Below, piece after piece: positions 23,482 through 35,620 of a stretch of DNA of 64,000 nt (position 1 is its first letter; each line of letters begins with the position of its first letter). The notes below the pieces were generated by a model. That model saw only the letters and a program-made list of their open reading frames with translations. It made no database searches and was not told where the DNA came from. This DNA is from Tubiluchus corallicola (lineage: Eukaryota; Priapulida; Priapulimorpha; Priapulimorphida; Tubiluchidae). The stretch is from assembly GCA_030141605.1 (NCBI GenBank), contig JAQGDQ010000439.1, positions 1-64,000 of the forward strand, in the 5' to 3' direction. Made by a program: the position numbers and the translations under genes.

Positions 23482-26469
23482 CAATGATCCAGACATAGAA
23501 TCACTTTTCATTGAATTACGCAGCAAGAATAAAAATACAATAATGGGAGTAATATATAGACCACCTGGTGAAAATCCTAACCATTTTACAGACAAAATAC
23601 AGAACACTATGGCAATTGTTAATAGACAAAACAAACATATTTTCTTACTAGGAGACTATAATATAAATTTAATAAACCACGCTTCTCACAACGAAACCGG
23701 ACACTTTTTAGACACAATGCTGACCAATTATCTGTTTCCTACTGTTACAAGACCAACAAGAATTACGCCTTATTCAGCAACACTAATTGATAATATATTT
23801 ACTAATGCACTAGATTATAAGTATAAATCAGGTATTTTTCTAACAGATATAACAGATCACCTCCCAATTTTTTTAATTATTGATCTCAAAATTGAAACAT
23901 ACAGTAAGGAATACGTGCGCAAACATACTTATAATGTTCATATAAAAAACAAAATTATCCAAGATTTAAATCAATGTGACTGGTCAGATTTATATTCTGC
24001 AACTAATACCGAAGACGCATACAATTTATTTCATACTAAGCTTTCTGATATCTATAACAAACATATTAAACTACAGAAAAGCAATAACAATCATCAAGCA
24101 GCAAAAAAACCTTGGATCACTACAGCAATTTTAGTAAGTGTTAAGCGGAAAAACAAAATGTATCGTTCTCTGGTGAACAAGGCAAGTAATGACGTATCTG
24201 AAATAGAATACAAACGATATAGAAATGAACTTAATACAGTTATAAAAGCATCAAAATGTCAGTATTATAGGGATAGATTGATGACAGTTAAAGATAACAT
24301 AAAAAAGACATGGGATACAATGAAAGAAATTATGCATAAAGAAAGGCAAAATCGACCCATTACGTTGTTCATAAACAATAAATTAACTAAAAATAATGTA
24401 GAGGTGGCAAATGCTTTTAACGATTACTTTGCCAATATTGGACCAATATTATCAGAACAAATTGAAAACACAAACACAAATCCATGTACATATCTTAAAG
24501 GTACCTACCGACAAAGCTTTTTTATTAGTGCAGTAACAGAAAATGATATAATAAATACTTGCAAATCGTTTAATCGGAATAAAGGTCCTGGTAAGGACAA
24601 AATGTTACCTAAAGTCGTAATAGACACCATTGACTACATCTCTAAACCTTTGCAATATTTAATTAATTTATCTTTTCTTACAGGTGAAATACCAACGAAA
24701 TTGAAAGAATCAATTATTGTTCCTTTGTCTAAATCAAATGATCCCATGTCTCTGAACAATTATAGACCAGTGTCCTTATTGCCTTTTATATCAAAAATAT
24801 TAGAAAAAGTTTTTTACAATCAGTTATCTCATTATTTAATAAAAAAAAACAATTCTGAGTAATAAACAATTTGGTTTCAGAAAAGGTAGCTCCACTGAAA
24901 TGGCCTTAACAAAAATTATAGAAAATATCATTAATACTGTTGAAAAAAATGGCACATCCTACGGAGTATTTTGCGAGACCTATCAAAAGCATTTGATACA
25001 GTAAACCATGACATTCTGCTAAATAAGTTGTACTATTACGGTATCAGAGGTTTGCCTCATATGTGGCTAAAGAATTATTTAACAGGGCGCACTCAGACAG
25101 TAAAATATAATAACGCTTTTTCAGATGTAACAACAATCAAATGTGGCGTGCCCCAAGGCTCAGTCCTCGGGCCACTACTTTTTCTAATTTATATTAATGA
25201 CATCAAATTTTGTGTTAAAAATCACAATTTATTTCAGTTTGCTGATGATACAAGCATTTTTTTTAGCTTTCGTAAAATAGAAACCAATATTGACTACATA
25301 AATACAGTTCTACATGATCTAGCTATATGGTTCAAAACAAATAAACTTTCACTAAATTCATCAAAAACAAAATACATTCTGTTTAGATCCCGAAATAAAC
25401 CAATTCAGGCGAACCACGATTTAACAATAGACCATAAAAGAATTACACGTGTAAAAGAACTGAAATTTCTGGGATTAATACTGAATGAGCATCTAGACTG
25501 GCGACCACATATATTCATGATCAGATTAAAAATATCAAAAAATATAGGTATCATCTCATATATTAAAAACTTTCTGAACACCGAACATCTTCTAACATTA
25601 TACAACAGTTTAATATTATCATATTTAAATTACTGCACAACATTATGGGGCTTTACTTATACTACAAATTTAGAATGCTTAAGAGTTTTACAACGAAAAT
25701 TTTTACGTGTCATCTTCAAACTAGACAAAAGGAGCACAATTACTACTACACATTTTAAGCAATGTCAAATATTACTTCTGGATGATGTTATTAATTTTAA
25801 TGGATGTATATACATGTATAGAACCAACAACAACTTATTTCCAACTTTTTTTGAAAATCCAGTCAAGATAAATGTAAAAAAATACAATACCAGACATAAT
25901 GAATATATACCAAGACGTTGTAGAACAAATATGGCGAAACACTTCATCAGCTATATGGGGCCAGTCCTATGGAATAGACTAAGCCGCAATTCGAAATGTA
26001 GTCACTCCCTTTTAACTTTTAAAAAAACCGTCAGAAAAGAAATATTTCAAAAGTATTGAAGAGTAACACAATTTGATAATGGTAATAACCTGCATTTTTT
26101 GCTACAGTAATCTTAATGTAACGTGACTATGTTTAACAGGATACTGAACACTTTGTAACCATGATCACAGTTTTTCTTAGTTTCTCGCTCCATTTCATCT
26201 TTCATTCACTACTCCCCCCCCCATTTTTTTAAGATTTCCACATACAGTTTGGCCTGTCAAGCTATGCTTTTAGGCTCAAACTGTATGCATCAAAAAATTA
26301 TTCTGTAATGAAATTTGCACATGTATATCCCGCATTATGAAATTTCTTAATAATATTGCATTTATTCATATTTATATTTATATTTACTCAAATGGAAAAT
26401 TATCTGTATTTTAATGCTAATTGTAATGATGCAATGTGGAAAATGAATAAAACTCTTGAAACTCTTGAA
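23477..26469 (+). mobile_element. LINE copy E, nested in Gypsy integrase
   Basis: 5'-truncated LINE starting inside the endonuclease: VIYRPPG, LLGDYNIN, SATLIDNIFTN and TDHLPIF are APE-type endonuclease motifs. Then linker, RT fingers (NNYRPVSLLPFISKILEKV), a frameshift at an A-run near 24845, another near 24970, [46 protein letters not shown] (about 25235), KFLGLILNEHLDW and a stop at 26059. The 3' UTR has a stem-loop (26242-26286) and ends in three gaaactctt units. A 5 bp TTGAC occurs at both junctions and is a likely target duplication. Same family as copy A. Confidence 0.93.
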
Positions 26470-28040
26470 ACTCTTGACGTGGCAGGTCCTTTTCCGTTGT
26501 CTAATTCTAACAACAAATACATATTAGTTGCAATGGATTATTTCACAAAATGGCCGGAATGCTATCCCTTACCGAACCAAGAAGCCGAGACTATAGCTAC
26601 AGTATTGGTAAACAATTTCTTTTGCCGATTTGGGTTACCAAATGAAATTCATTCAGACCAAGGCCGAAATTTTGAAAGTAAGATCTTTCAGCAATGCTGT
26701 AATCTTATGGGTATTGAGAAAACTCGAACGACTGCGCTTAACCCAAAAAGCGATGGAATGTGCGAGCGCTTTATAAGGACCATTTCCCGACAGCTTGCGC
26801 AATTCAGTAGTGCCCACCAGCGTGATTGCGATGAAAAGATTCCTTTGTTTTTGCTTTCATACAGATCGGCTGTACATGACTCAACTGGATTCACCCCTGC
26901 TCAAGCCATGTTTGGTAGAGAATTAAGGCTGCCTCTTGATCTATTAACAGGACGCCCACCTTCAAACATTGATACAAGTACTGTCGTCCAGTATGTTAAA
27001 AATCTTGAGAATCGTCTACATGACGTTCACCATTTCATCAGAGAAAACCTTCGCATTTCTCATGAAACAATGCGTAGACGCTATAATGTCCGTTCTTGTT
27101 ATGTTCAATTTTCTGTTGGGGAAAAAGTTTGGTTTTTTAACCCTCAGCGTAAAATCGGTCGCAGTCCAAAGCTTCAGTCTGATTGGCAGGGACCTTATGA
27201 AATCATCACACGCCTCTCAGATGTTGTCTATCGTATACGTTTGCCGGGACCAAGACAAAGATGCAAAATTGTTCACGCAGATCGTCTGTGGCGTTATACG
27301 CCAGCCGCCGGATTCTCCTGGACACCTGGTGAAACGCCTTCACTCAATGAATTATCTGACAGCCAAGCTACAGTAACTTATAGCCTTGATCTCGAAGTTA
27401 GTGCCGATAAATCCAATGCCGATCCATCGGGTATCGATAAATCTAAAACTGAACAGAACATTGAACTCGAGCCACAGCTGACAGCAGTTGATCGTTCTGT
27501 ATCTCTCGATTCTTTCGGATTGCCGCCACCTCCATATTCTCCATGCAGAATAGCTGATTATAATGATGAGCACAATGAAAATGCATCGAGTTTTCCAGCC
27601 CAAATTCCAGAACTACTTAATTCCTCCATGCCAGCCTTAACTCCTATTCGTGATCCACTTTCTCTTCCCCATGACAATTCATCCAACGGTGATGTACGGC
27701 TTTCATTGCCCACCTTCTCTCCACCTATACCAAAACCACGAACATCCGCTCCCAAAAGAGTTGATTTTCCCGGCTCAACCACTCTTAATTTACTTGACAA
27801 GGCCGACTCTGCTGAATTTATTTCGGACGAATCAACTCGACAACTCATTAACGAATGGCTTCCTGGTAGCTCCAGTTCAGCAATTGTTGAGGACTCCTCT
27901 GAAAAGGCCGGCGATAGTGTACGCACGTCTCTTTCGGGCGAGCAGTCTACCCAGGTGAACCATTCTAGGAGCAATGTTGAGTGTAATCTTGAGATAAACA
28001 ATAGAAAAGCTGTTGATAGACAACCCAAATCGTTTCAATC
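26470..28040 (+). pseudogene. Gypsy pol: integrase core, GPY/F module and tail
   Basis: Resumes at the integrase core (DYFTKWPECYPL, second catalytic Asp in HSDQGRNFES, Glu in SDGMCERF), followed by FTPAQAMFGRELRLP and a GPY/F-type module (DWQGPYEI, HADRLWRY). A long Ser/Pro/Asp-rich tail with a PPPPYSP motif follows, uninterrupted until LINE F. The frame is open from 26356 because the LINE E tail is also open in this frame. Confidence 0.9.
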
Positions 28041-29888
28041 CAATCATCATTCCACAATATTAGCAACTGCTGAAATCATAGACAATCTTCTGACAAACCT
28101 AGACAATAAATTACTTACCTGCGGCATTTTTCTTGATTTAACAAAAGCTTTTGACACCGTTCAACACGACATTTTACTCAACAAAATGGACTATTATGGT
28201 ATCCGTGGAATCACGCAAAAACTATTCCAGTCATATCTTACGAACAGACACCAGTTTACAGTTGTTGACAATTTTGCCTCTGACCTATGCTCAATACAGT
28301 GTGGTGTACCTCAAGGATCAACCTTGGGTCCACTTCTTTTCCTGATATATATAAATGACCTCCCTCTTTGTACTAACATGCAAACACGACTTTTTGCTGA
28401 TGACACTAACCTCTTTTTAGCAGACAACGATACGCAAAATCTTGAGCTTAGAAGTAATGAAGAACTGATCAAAATTAACACATGGATGCGTACAAATAAG
28501 TTAACAGTAAACTATAATAAAACAAAATTTATGATCATAAGAAATAAATTTGAAAACAATGAAAACTCCATTATAACAGTATCCATGCAAGACTGTTTAT
28601 TAGAACAAGTATCAGACATAAAATATCTGGGCGTCTACATAGATCACACCCTTAATTGGTCAACACACATAAAAAATATTACCTACAAAGTAAGCAAAGT
28701 TACAGGTATATTTTTTAAATTGAGGCATTACTTGAGCACGGATATACTAAAAATGATTTACTTTGCCATTGTGTACCCACACATTAACTATTGTATCTTA
28801 TCGTGGGGCACAGCAAAAAAATCTGTTTTGAAACCACTTACAGCAGCACATAACAAAATTATCAGAACAATGACTTTTGCTGGGTTCCGAGATCATGCTA
28901 CCCCCTCCTATTATGCTTTGCAATTATTAAAAATTAATGAAATTTATAAGCTTGAGTTAGCGAAATTCATGTTCAACTATAAAAAGGGCATTCTACCTAA
29001 ATTATACGGCAATTATTTCAAAAAGATTAGTGACGTTCAGCAGTATTCTACGAGAGCAGCTACCAAACAAAACTATTTTCAGGAAAGATTTAACACAACA
29101 AAAGGTCTACAAACTTTAAAACATAAGGGTACAATTCTATGGAATACTCTTTCAGATGATCTCAAGCAATCAACTAGTATCTATCAGTTAAGTAAATTAT
29201 ATAAATGTCAACTCTTGCAAACTTATTATTGAGATAAGCGTACAGTATTTTGCAACAACTTTTATTCCTTTTGCCCTCTAATAAATTGTCTAACTGCGTG
29301 CACGAGCAGTTACTGTTATAGCAGGATCAATTAACTTTCATATTTAATTGTTTATTGTCTAACTTCTGTAGATCATTTTCAGTCTGGACTTCAATTGTCA
29401 ATCTCCTCATGCAGTCATACAGGTAATGTTTTGTGCTTTAACTATCTGCCTATTCATTTTACATCAGATCATCAAAACTCGCTCCGTATTTTTTTACATT
29501 ATGCTTGTGTTATTAAGTAAATTTCAGTTACCATTGTTATTATGTTTCTGATGTCAGATTTTTATTTCAGTTCTTGTTTCAGTCCTTATTTCAGTTATGT
29601 TTAGTTTGATTTTATTTTTCTTATTATTATTATGCACTTATTATTACTGTGTATGAATTGTACTAACACATTATAAACATATCATTATCAATTTTATGTC
29701 ATTCGTAACAGTTTATTTATTAGCAGTACTAACACTAATACACTGCATAGCGCCTATAAAAAATGTTCATCATTAACCAAAGGGCAGCTGACTAGATGAC
29801 CAATTGGTCTTTCGCTGCCCTTTCTTCACATTTTTGTTGCTAAATTAATTGTATTGTAACTGTGCGTGTGTTAAAAGATAAATAAAAG

Positions 29889-29974
<86 letters not shown>
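28041..29974 (+). mobile_element. LINE copy F, nested in Gypsy pol tail
   Basis: 5'-truncated at the RT fingers (HSTILATAEIIDNL) and then one open frame to 29232: FLDLTKAFDTVQHDILLNK, GVPQGSTLGPLLFLIYIND, LFADDTNLFL, KYLGVYIDHTLNW and HKGTILWNTLSDDL. The 3' UTR carries a strong stem-loop (29779-29823) and ends in about 85 bases of ATT units, the usual kind of simple-repeat tail of CR1-like LINEs. RT catalytic core is intact, so this is the youngest-looking LINE in the window; it lacks its endonuclease. Copy K is a relative. Confidence 0.92.
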
Positions 29975-29975
<1 letters not shown>

Positions 29976-30232
29976 ATGTAACCTCACAACCTACGTTACC
30001 GGATCCTGTTCTCTCTCCAACTTCTATTAATCCTGTTCTCGTATCAAGCGAGACCCATTCTAGCACACCACTAACCTTTTTGGAAGCCAATGCAGCCGTT
30101 GACGTCCAGTTGCCGTCCAGTCCTCCCCGACCTTACCCCCGCAGGTCAAGACAACCTACAACCCACTATGGAAACTTCATCTATGAAGACCCTACTGCAC
30201 ATCGAATACGCAATCCGAGACTTGAGAAATGA
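29975..30232 (+). pseudogene. Gypsy pol C-terminal end
   Basis: After the ATT tail the Gypsy frame continues (NVTSQPTLPDPVLSP ... PRPYPRRSRQPTTHYG) to a TGA at 30230-30232. It keeps the Pro/Ser/Thr composition of the segment before LINE F. Confidence 0.75.
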
Positions 30233-31580
30233 AATGCTAGAAGAGTTCTTTCATCTTAACCCTCACTTTACAAGCAAGAAAATGCTCGAGTTTTGATGCA
30301 CTCATAGAATTACTTACGCGAAACATTTTCGTAATTCCAGCAACTATTCTATGTGACACATCCAAATTAGCATCTAATTACACATGTCAAATACGAAAAT
30401 ACGTGACAAGATGCTTGTTTAACTCGAATTATAAAACTTACTTAATAAGCATGTTTCAAAATGTAAAAATTTTGTTTTTTTTGCAGTTGTCTTAAGTCAA
30501 CCGATTCCAGTTGATGACTAGTTCTAATTAATCTTTTTCGATAATTGACGTTTTGTTGTTGTTGCTTTCGTTCTCCGAGGTCCTATTTCTAGCTTCGCGA
30601 CAAAGCCTTGTCCGTTGGCTACCATGTGAACAGAGCGACTTTGACCACTGACCAGCCCTCGGTTGCGTAAGTTAATCGAACACGGTAAGGTGTTAAAATT
30701 TCTTTTTAGAAGTTAAGTTGTCAGCATTGTTGTTGCGTATTAAAGATGTTGATTTATTTAAAGATAAAGTGGCATATAACTTTTTGTTTTTGTTTCCCGC
30801 GATGAATATAGTTGGTATAAGCAGATTTACTACCTTTTTTCTGTTGTACAGCACAGCTATTTTGGAAAATTTATGGAGAATCGACGTTTTTTGCCATAGG
30901 AGCCAATACTTAAGCTCAATAAATCTTATGCTGGGTCTGCAGTGGAAATTCACTTGAACTAACTGTATGCTTGACATGAGTACTAGCGTTCATCTTTTCC
31001 AGGCAAGCTCTACCAACCCAGGTGTTACACCCGTGGTATCGGATGCGTTGTTGCTTGACTAAGGGATAGTCCACACCTCACACCTTACTTGCATTTGCTT
31101 ATTGAGACATAATTGGTACTGGTGAATCATTAAGAATTGCAGATCGTGCGGATTATTTACGCTAAGTTACGTTTATTTACGGATAGCGGATGATATCTGA
31201 TTACATTTATTTCGTTCATTTATGCATTTTTACGTAGCATACTTAGACATATTTAGTTGGAAGTTTTCTAAGTCGACTCGCCGTTATATAAAAATTGTTG
31301 TTACTAGAAATGTAATGTTTAACTTTAATTTATTCATACAAGAAATCTGACATGGTTTTCATCTTCTAATTTGTAATTCGGTAGGCGTTATGCACTAGCT
31401 CATGTTGTTTTGTAGAATTGCCAGTCTTTGCAAAATATTTCTGTGATTCTATTTGATTAATGGAAGGAAAAACTTTTTGTATTGCCGATTAGCAGTGCTC
31501 GAGCCTTCTGGTCTGTGTGGGTAGCTGTTCTTCTCCCTCCCGATGGAAGACTAGATCTTCAAAGAAGGGACTTCTTTGTC
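30233..31580 (+). other. Gypsy 3' region without an ORF
   Basis: About 1.35 kb between the pol stop and the polypurine tract. No env-like or other long frame; either a long 3' UTR or decayed sequence. Confidence 0.55.
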
Positions 31581-31597
31581 AGGAGGAAGGGGGACAG
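31581..31597 (+). other. Polypurine tract
   Basis: AGGAGGAAGGGGGACAG immediately 5' of the 3' LTR, the plus-strand primer site expected for an LTR retrotransposon. Confidence 0.85.
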
Positions 31598-31984
31598 TGT
31601 ACTGCAGGGCTATGATGGGATAGTGTAATACTGGCAGGGGAATACAGCAGACTTCTCAGGTGTGCGTGTGAACGTGGCTTTAACTAGCACATAGACTCTT
31701 ATTCTGACCTTGTGTTAGTGGGAGCCACTAGTCACGTGCACACCTGAGCTTATAAAAAGGGTAGGTCTGCTGTAGATCCTTGTCAGTGGTCAGTGGTCGT
31801 CTCATCTCATCTCAGCTCTGTTCGCACTTCAGGCTTTGCTCCATTCGGTAAGTTATTTGAAACTTTTTGTTTTGGTAATAAATCGTCATTTTTATTTTAT
31901 TCATTTTGGTTTTGGTTTTTGAGACATGCCGCACAGTGTAGGCCGCGGTGCTATCCGTTCTGCCTCCACTAAAAGCGGAAAGCA
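31598..31984 (+). repeat. 3' LTR
   Basis: Matches 21433-21813. Differences noted: G/A near the start, T/C in gatcttg, T/C plus a 7-base duplication at cagtggt, C/T after ggtaag and one missing A in gcacaagtg. Confidence 0.9.
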
Positions 31985-32010
31985 CCAGTGGACTGCTCTC
32001 CGCTTTTAGT
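31968..32010. repeat. Fold-back at the end of the 3' LTR
   Basis: ACTAAAAGCGGAAAGCA is followed at once by CCAGTGGACTGCTCTCC and CGCTTTTAGT, which is the reverse complement of the LTR end plus the first bases of the primer binding site. The two arms form a near-perfect hairpin. Confidence 0.85.
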
Positions 32011-32389
32011 AGAAACAGTAAAAGACAAAAAGGTCAGAGATAAGAAAAGGAAGGAAAGAGGGATGGTAATGAAAGACAATGGATAATCGAAGTGTTCAGG
32101 AAATATTATACGGACAAAGATGCACCAAACAGCCAATAGAATTTCCAGTTATAAATGCGATTCAGTGTGGTACGCTACGTCTTATACAAATCGCATTCGT
32201 TGCAGTTTGTAAATTGACATACATTGGTGCACATGTTAATGCAATGCAGCTTACAGTATTTTTTATAAACCCGATAGCTATAAGTAATAGCTTTGTCAGA
32301 AACACACCTTGGTATATACTAAAAATACCATAAATTACATGTTTAAATGAATACTCTGCAAAAAGAGAAAGTAAAACCGGGGGTCGAAT
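32011..32389. other. 3' flank of Gypsy element
   Basis: Starts with a purine-rich A/G stretch (32020-32075). No gene recognised. Confidence 0.5.
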
Positions 32390-32655
32390 TAAATTTCTAT
32401 CTTAGTGTTATAACTGTGAACATCTTGCCCCTTGGAAACACTCAGGGTAGTAAATAAGTGGGGAAGTAATGAATCACTGTAGTTAATAAAGAGCCCGAGT
32501 TTCTTCATTAGAAATAAATCCCGTAATTTTAATAATTGAAATTCTTTGAAAAGTTGTTCTCTGTGTGCAAGGTACAGTGCGTGAGCGACAATTCTGATTG
32601 CTTTTTTCTGTAATTTAAACATACGATTATTATTATACACGAACGTTACATTCGT
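32390..32655 (-). mobile_element. LINE copy G, RT C-terminal scrap
   Basis: An 83-codon frame encodes FKLQKKAIRIV, LAHREQLFKEF, LKLRDLFLMKKLG and HSYNTK, the region after the RT catalytic core in CR1-like LINEs. Both ends are truncated. Confidence 0.8.
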
Positions 32656-33900
32656 GCCACGGGGCTGCAGAGGAACATTGCCGACATCAAACCAGGAACC
32701 ACAAGAAAGAAATTGGCGCTTAAGCTAACTGAATTCTCATTTACAATAGACTACCCGGTATATACCTGGCTATTTGGTTGCGGATGCTTAATCAAGAGAT
32801 TTCTTGTATAACACAAACTTCTTTCAGTTTGCTTCATTGTGTATTAAAGTGCTTAGTTGGAGATGATTGATTATTGTAGGACAGAGAATGCCTACTGTTT
32901 TGAGTTTCTTTACGGACATGTAAAACTAATATGTTTTGAGTTATAACAATATGTTCAGAAAACGTAGTTTTCATGTTACTGAAATGAATACCTTATTGAT
33001 TGTTGATTCACAATTTACAGTTATATAGTAGACTGGTCCAGCTATTACAATTTTGTACCTACTGTTAAAGCTATTGAATGCTGGATGGTAGATTTAGAAA
33101 TTTATTGTGGTTGTTTCGTTTGTGTGCTTTTTGATACGTTGTAGAAATGTTCCTTGTATTTTTTTGAATTTTTGACAAAATTATTTTCCAGGGAGCTCTG
33201 TAACAGCCCTACAACAGTGTTCTCATTTTTTGTACTAAAGGAATTTCTACAGTTATATTTACTAAATTGTGCGGAGTAGCGCAAATCAGTTTTATTTTGT
33301 ATTATTAAGTGAAATATTTATTCCCTTATCTGTGTAATCATAGTAATTGGATATAGCATAGTAGTGCCACCTATGGTCAACTTTGTTTATTAAGAAAAGA
33401 AACCAGGTACATTAACTTGACAGATGTGCTTCCTTATTTGGCAAATGTAACCACCAATCAAGAGTGGAGAAAAGTAGGACATTGTCTGCTGCTACTCTTT
33501 ATGACCGGTTTGATTATTAGATTTATGTGATGAACAAACCTTTACATGTTATGCAGCGACTCAGCTTAAAGGCAACAAGTTTACCTGGGAAAAATGGGCC
33601 ACAAAACAGGGTGTAAAAATGTGGTTTTGCAATACGGTTGCTCAACTTTAGATTTAGCATTTCTTGGCTAAGAGCACAATGTCACATTTATCAATGGTAC
33701 TTCCTCTGCAAAACCACAGCGTTTCTGGAATGGTAGCTTAATCTTGGTGATCCTGGACTATCCGTTGTCTAGGAAGCCTATAGAGACTTTGTCGTTTGTG
33801 GAGGATCAGGGCAGGTCGTTTAGAAGCAGTTTTTTGTTGCAGTCAGTAGACTAATCTATCACCAATCTTCGTGTCAGCACCTACAGCGCACGATTCCCAG
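32656..33900. other. No gene recognised
   Basis: AT-rich sequence with no motif or repeat recognised. Confidence 0.5.
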
Positions 33901-33959
33901 TTGATGGAGCTGACGCTATGTCCGATATCATCGAGCTGTTTGAAGACGAAGCTACAGTG

Positions 33960-34060
33960 TGGGAAACCCGCCCCATTTCCTTACATCAAATGGTAATGAG
34001 CTTTCGGTTAATCACTTGCTTGTCTATTCTGATGATGTTAAATTCTCAAGCTAAGGAAGT
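33960..34060 (+). mobile_element. Possible RT scrap (SDD box)
   Basis: A frame reads NELSVNHLLVYSDDVKFSS, resembling the YADD catalytic box of a LINE RT. Context on both sides is degraded; weak call. Confidence 0.35.
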
Positions 34061-34299
34061 TCGCTAAGGACACAAAGCCTTAGATCATATAAAACATATA
34101 AAACATGCCTATTCGCCAAGTATTTGCGGTGTGTTAGCACGAGTGTTCTGTGATAATCTAGCCATTGTGACGTAAGCGCATTTTAGGTCGAACAGAGACC
34201 ATAGATGCTATGCCTGTTAACACTGCTTTTGTCGTTCTTCGAAGTGAACACGTGACCTAATTTCACCTATTTGATTGGCAGAATTCTTGCGTCCTGCTT

Positions 34300-34362
34300 A
34301 CGATGTCAAAGATATTAGAACGTGTCTTGTACATGCGTCTATCGCATGAGTCATATAATCGC
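34300..34362 (+). mobile_element. Possible RT scrap (fingers motif)
   Basis: Frame reads LLTMSKILERVLYMRLS, the motif that follows the YRPVS box in LINE RTs. It lies 3' of the SDD scrap although it should be 5' of it, so the two are separate or rearranged. Confidence 0.4.
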
Positions 34363-34375
34363 ATCGCCTGTACAG

Positions 34376-34430
34376 TTTACACGGTGAGTTTTGGACGTCT
34401 GACGGTGGTGATAAAATCGCACCGTGTAAA
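34376..34430. repeat. 55 bp palindromic element
   Basis: TTTACACGGTG…CACCGTGTAAA arms, extended by gagtttt/ataaaatcg partly pairing, around an acgtctgacgg centre. Immediately precedes dispersed repeat copy 2. Could be a tiny MITE. Confidence 0.6.
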
Positions 34431-34454
34431 TAGGACTTAATAGTATTTAATTAA

Positions 34455-35155
34455 ACATGCTTTAATCTGTTCAAACTAGCAGTAAGTTATTTCTCCATAA
34501 TTAATTGGGGGCTATAATCGTCTCCATAATTAACTGACGAAAAAGCAAAACTTAATATGAAAATCTAACTCAAGAAAATAAAATAAAGACCAAAAAGTGC
34601 ATTGACAACTTGTAGGAAAAATAGGATACTGATGGTGAAATTTAAGATATTTAATCGAAGACTGAAGAATTTTTATTCTTACAGATAATATTGAATATGT
34701 GGCAGTAAGTAAATTATATAAGTGAATTATACGTACAATTTTTAACAGCCTAACATTCGTTAAAATATAATAGGCTGGGTGGAAAGAAAGTTACACAACT
34801 GTCATAATACGTTACGCAATTATGATCTTAGAAATTAAAAGCTATCTAACAAAGTAGTAGGATGCGGTTCATTTCAGTTCAGTTCAACTTAATTAACTGT
34901 AGTTGGATGCCTATTTTGCAGTTGGATAATAATAACTGCAATAACACTTTTAGTATTAATTTCGCCATTAAATTATAGCTGATACATAATGAATTGATTA
35001 TGAATACATTAGCAAGTTTTCGTTAGGCACTAGATGTTAGCGTCCAAACATTTGGGACCAACTCTTTTTAAATATTTTAAAAAACATATCATACTCTCGA
35101 AGCCCATGTATTCAGGTCCAAGAATTTGATACCCGAAGAACTGGGGCCAAAATAT
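34455..35155 (+). repeat. Dispersed repeat, copy 2 (~700 bp)
   Basis: Second copy of the sequence at 11215-11855, same orientation. Its 3' end contains repeated phrases of the kind tttgggg-cca and acccga-. A palindromic element lies just upstream, as an inverted-repeat element lies 200 bases upstream of copy 1. Confidence 0.75.
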
Positions 35156-35620
35156 GTGCGGCTCAAATGTTTGGGGCCCATAAACCCGAGACCTGTGTAG
35201 ATGCTAACCAATCTAGTTAATTCAGAATTGGTTTATCAATGGTAAGCAACTAAGTATCTTTAGTTCTCGTTAGAGCTAGAATGGTTGCCGTACCATGGTT
35301 GATTTCATATATAGCTGTGCCACCATTACAACAATAATTCAGGAAAGGGTTAACAAATCTAATGCAAACTGCACAGTATTTGAGAATGGAATGTGAATAA
35401 TCGAAAAACAGATGGCGTTGCATGTTCCTCATTGCGAAAATAAATGTTGAAAACAATGTTGCTGCCATTTTAAAGTGATATGCATTCACTTAAGCAAGTA
35501 TGTACAACACAGCGTAAAATTAGAAATATTGTTTCATTGCTACATGTACAAAGTAATTAAAGTAGTTCAAAAAGTATTATTTACATAGGTATTCAGTGCA
35601 CAGTAGTTAAGAGAAGTGCA

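Larger units (their letters stand above)
21433..31984 (+). mobile_element. Ty3/Gypsy LTR retrotransposon with two nested LINEs
   Basis: Two direct LTRs (21433-21818 and 31598-31984) flank a primer binding site, gag-like frame, pol segments and a polypurine tract. Order of pol parts: RNase H end and H2C2 zinc finger (22566-23481), integrase core and GPY/F module (26470-27320), proline/serine-rich tail (to 28040 and 29975-30232). Protease, RT and the gag C-terminus are missing through one internal deletion near 22565. LINE E lies at the integrase core and LINE F in the tail. The LTRs differ by about four substitutions and two indels, so the insertion is fairly young and both LINE insertions are younger still. 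No matching target duplication is seen outside the LTRs. Confidence 0.93.

Noticed and set aside
23026-23634. 202-codon minus-strand frame
   Set aside because: Antisense shadow of the Gypsy RNase H/zinc-finger and LINE endonuclease frame.
27558-28028. 156-codon minus-strand frame
   Set aside because: Antisense shadow of the Ser/Pro-rich tail of Gypsy pol.
30233-31580. Possible env gene of the Gypsy element
   Set aside because: No frame longer than about 80 codons and no signal or transmembrane pattern that holds together.
35250-35489. 79-residue minus frame downstream of NOS1AP
   Set aside because: Lies 3' of the stop codon in the likely 3' UTR or flank, with no supporting motif.
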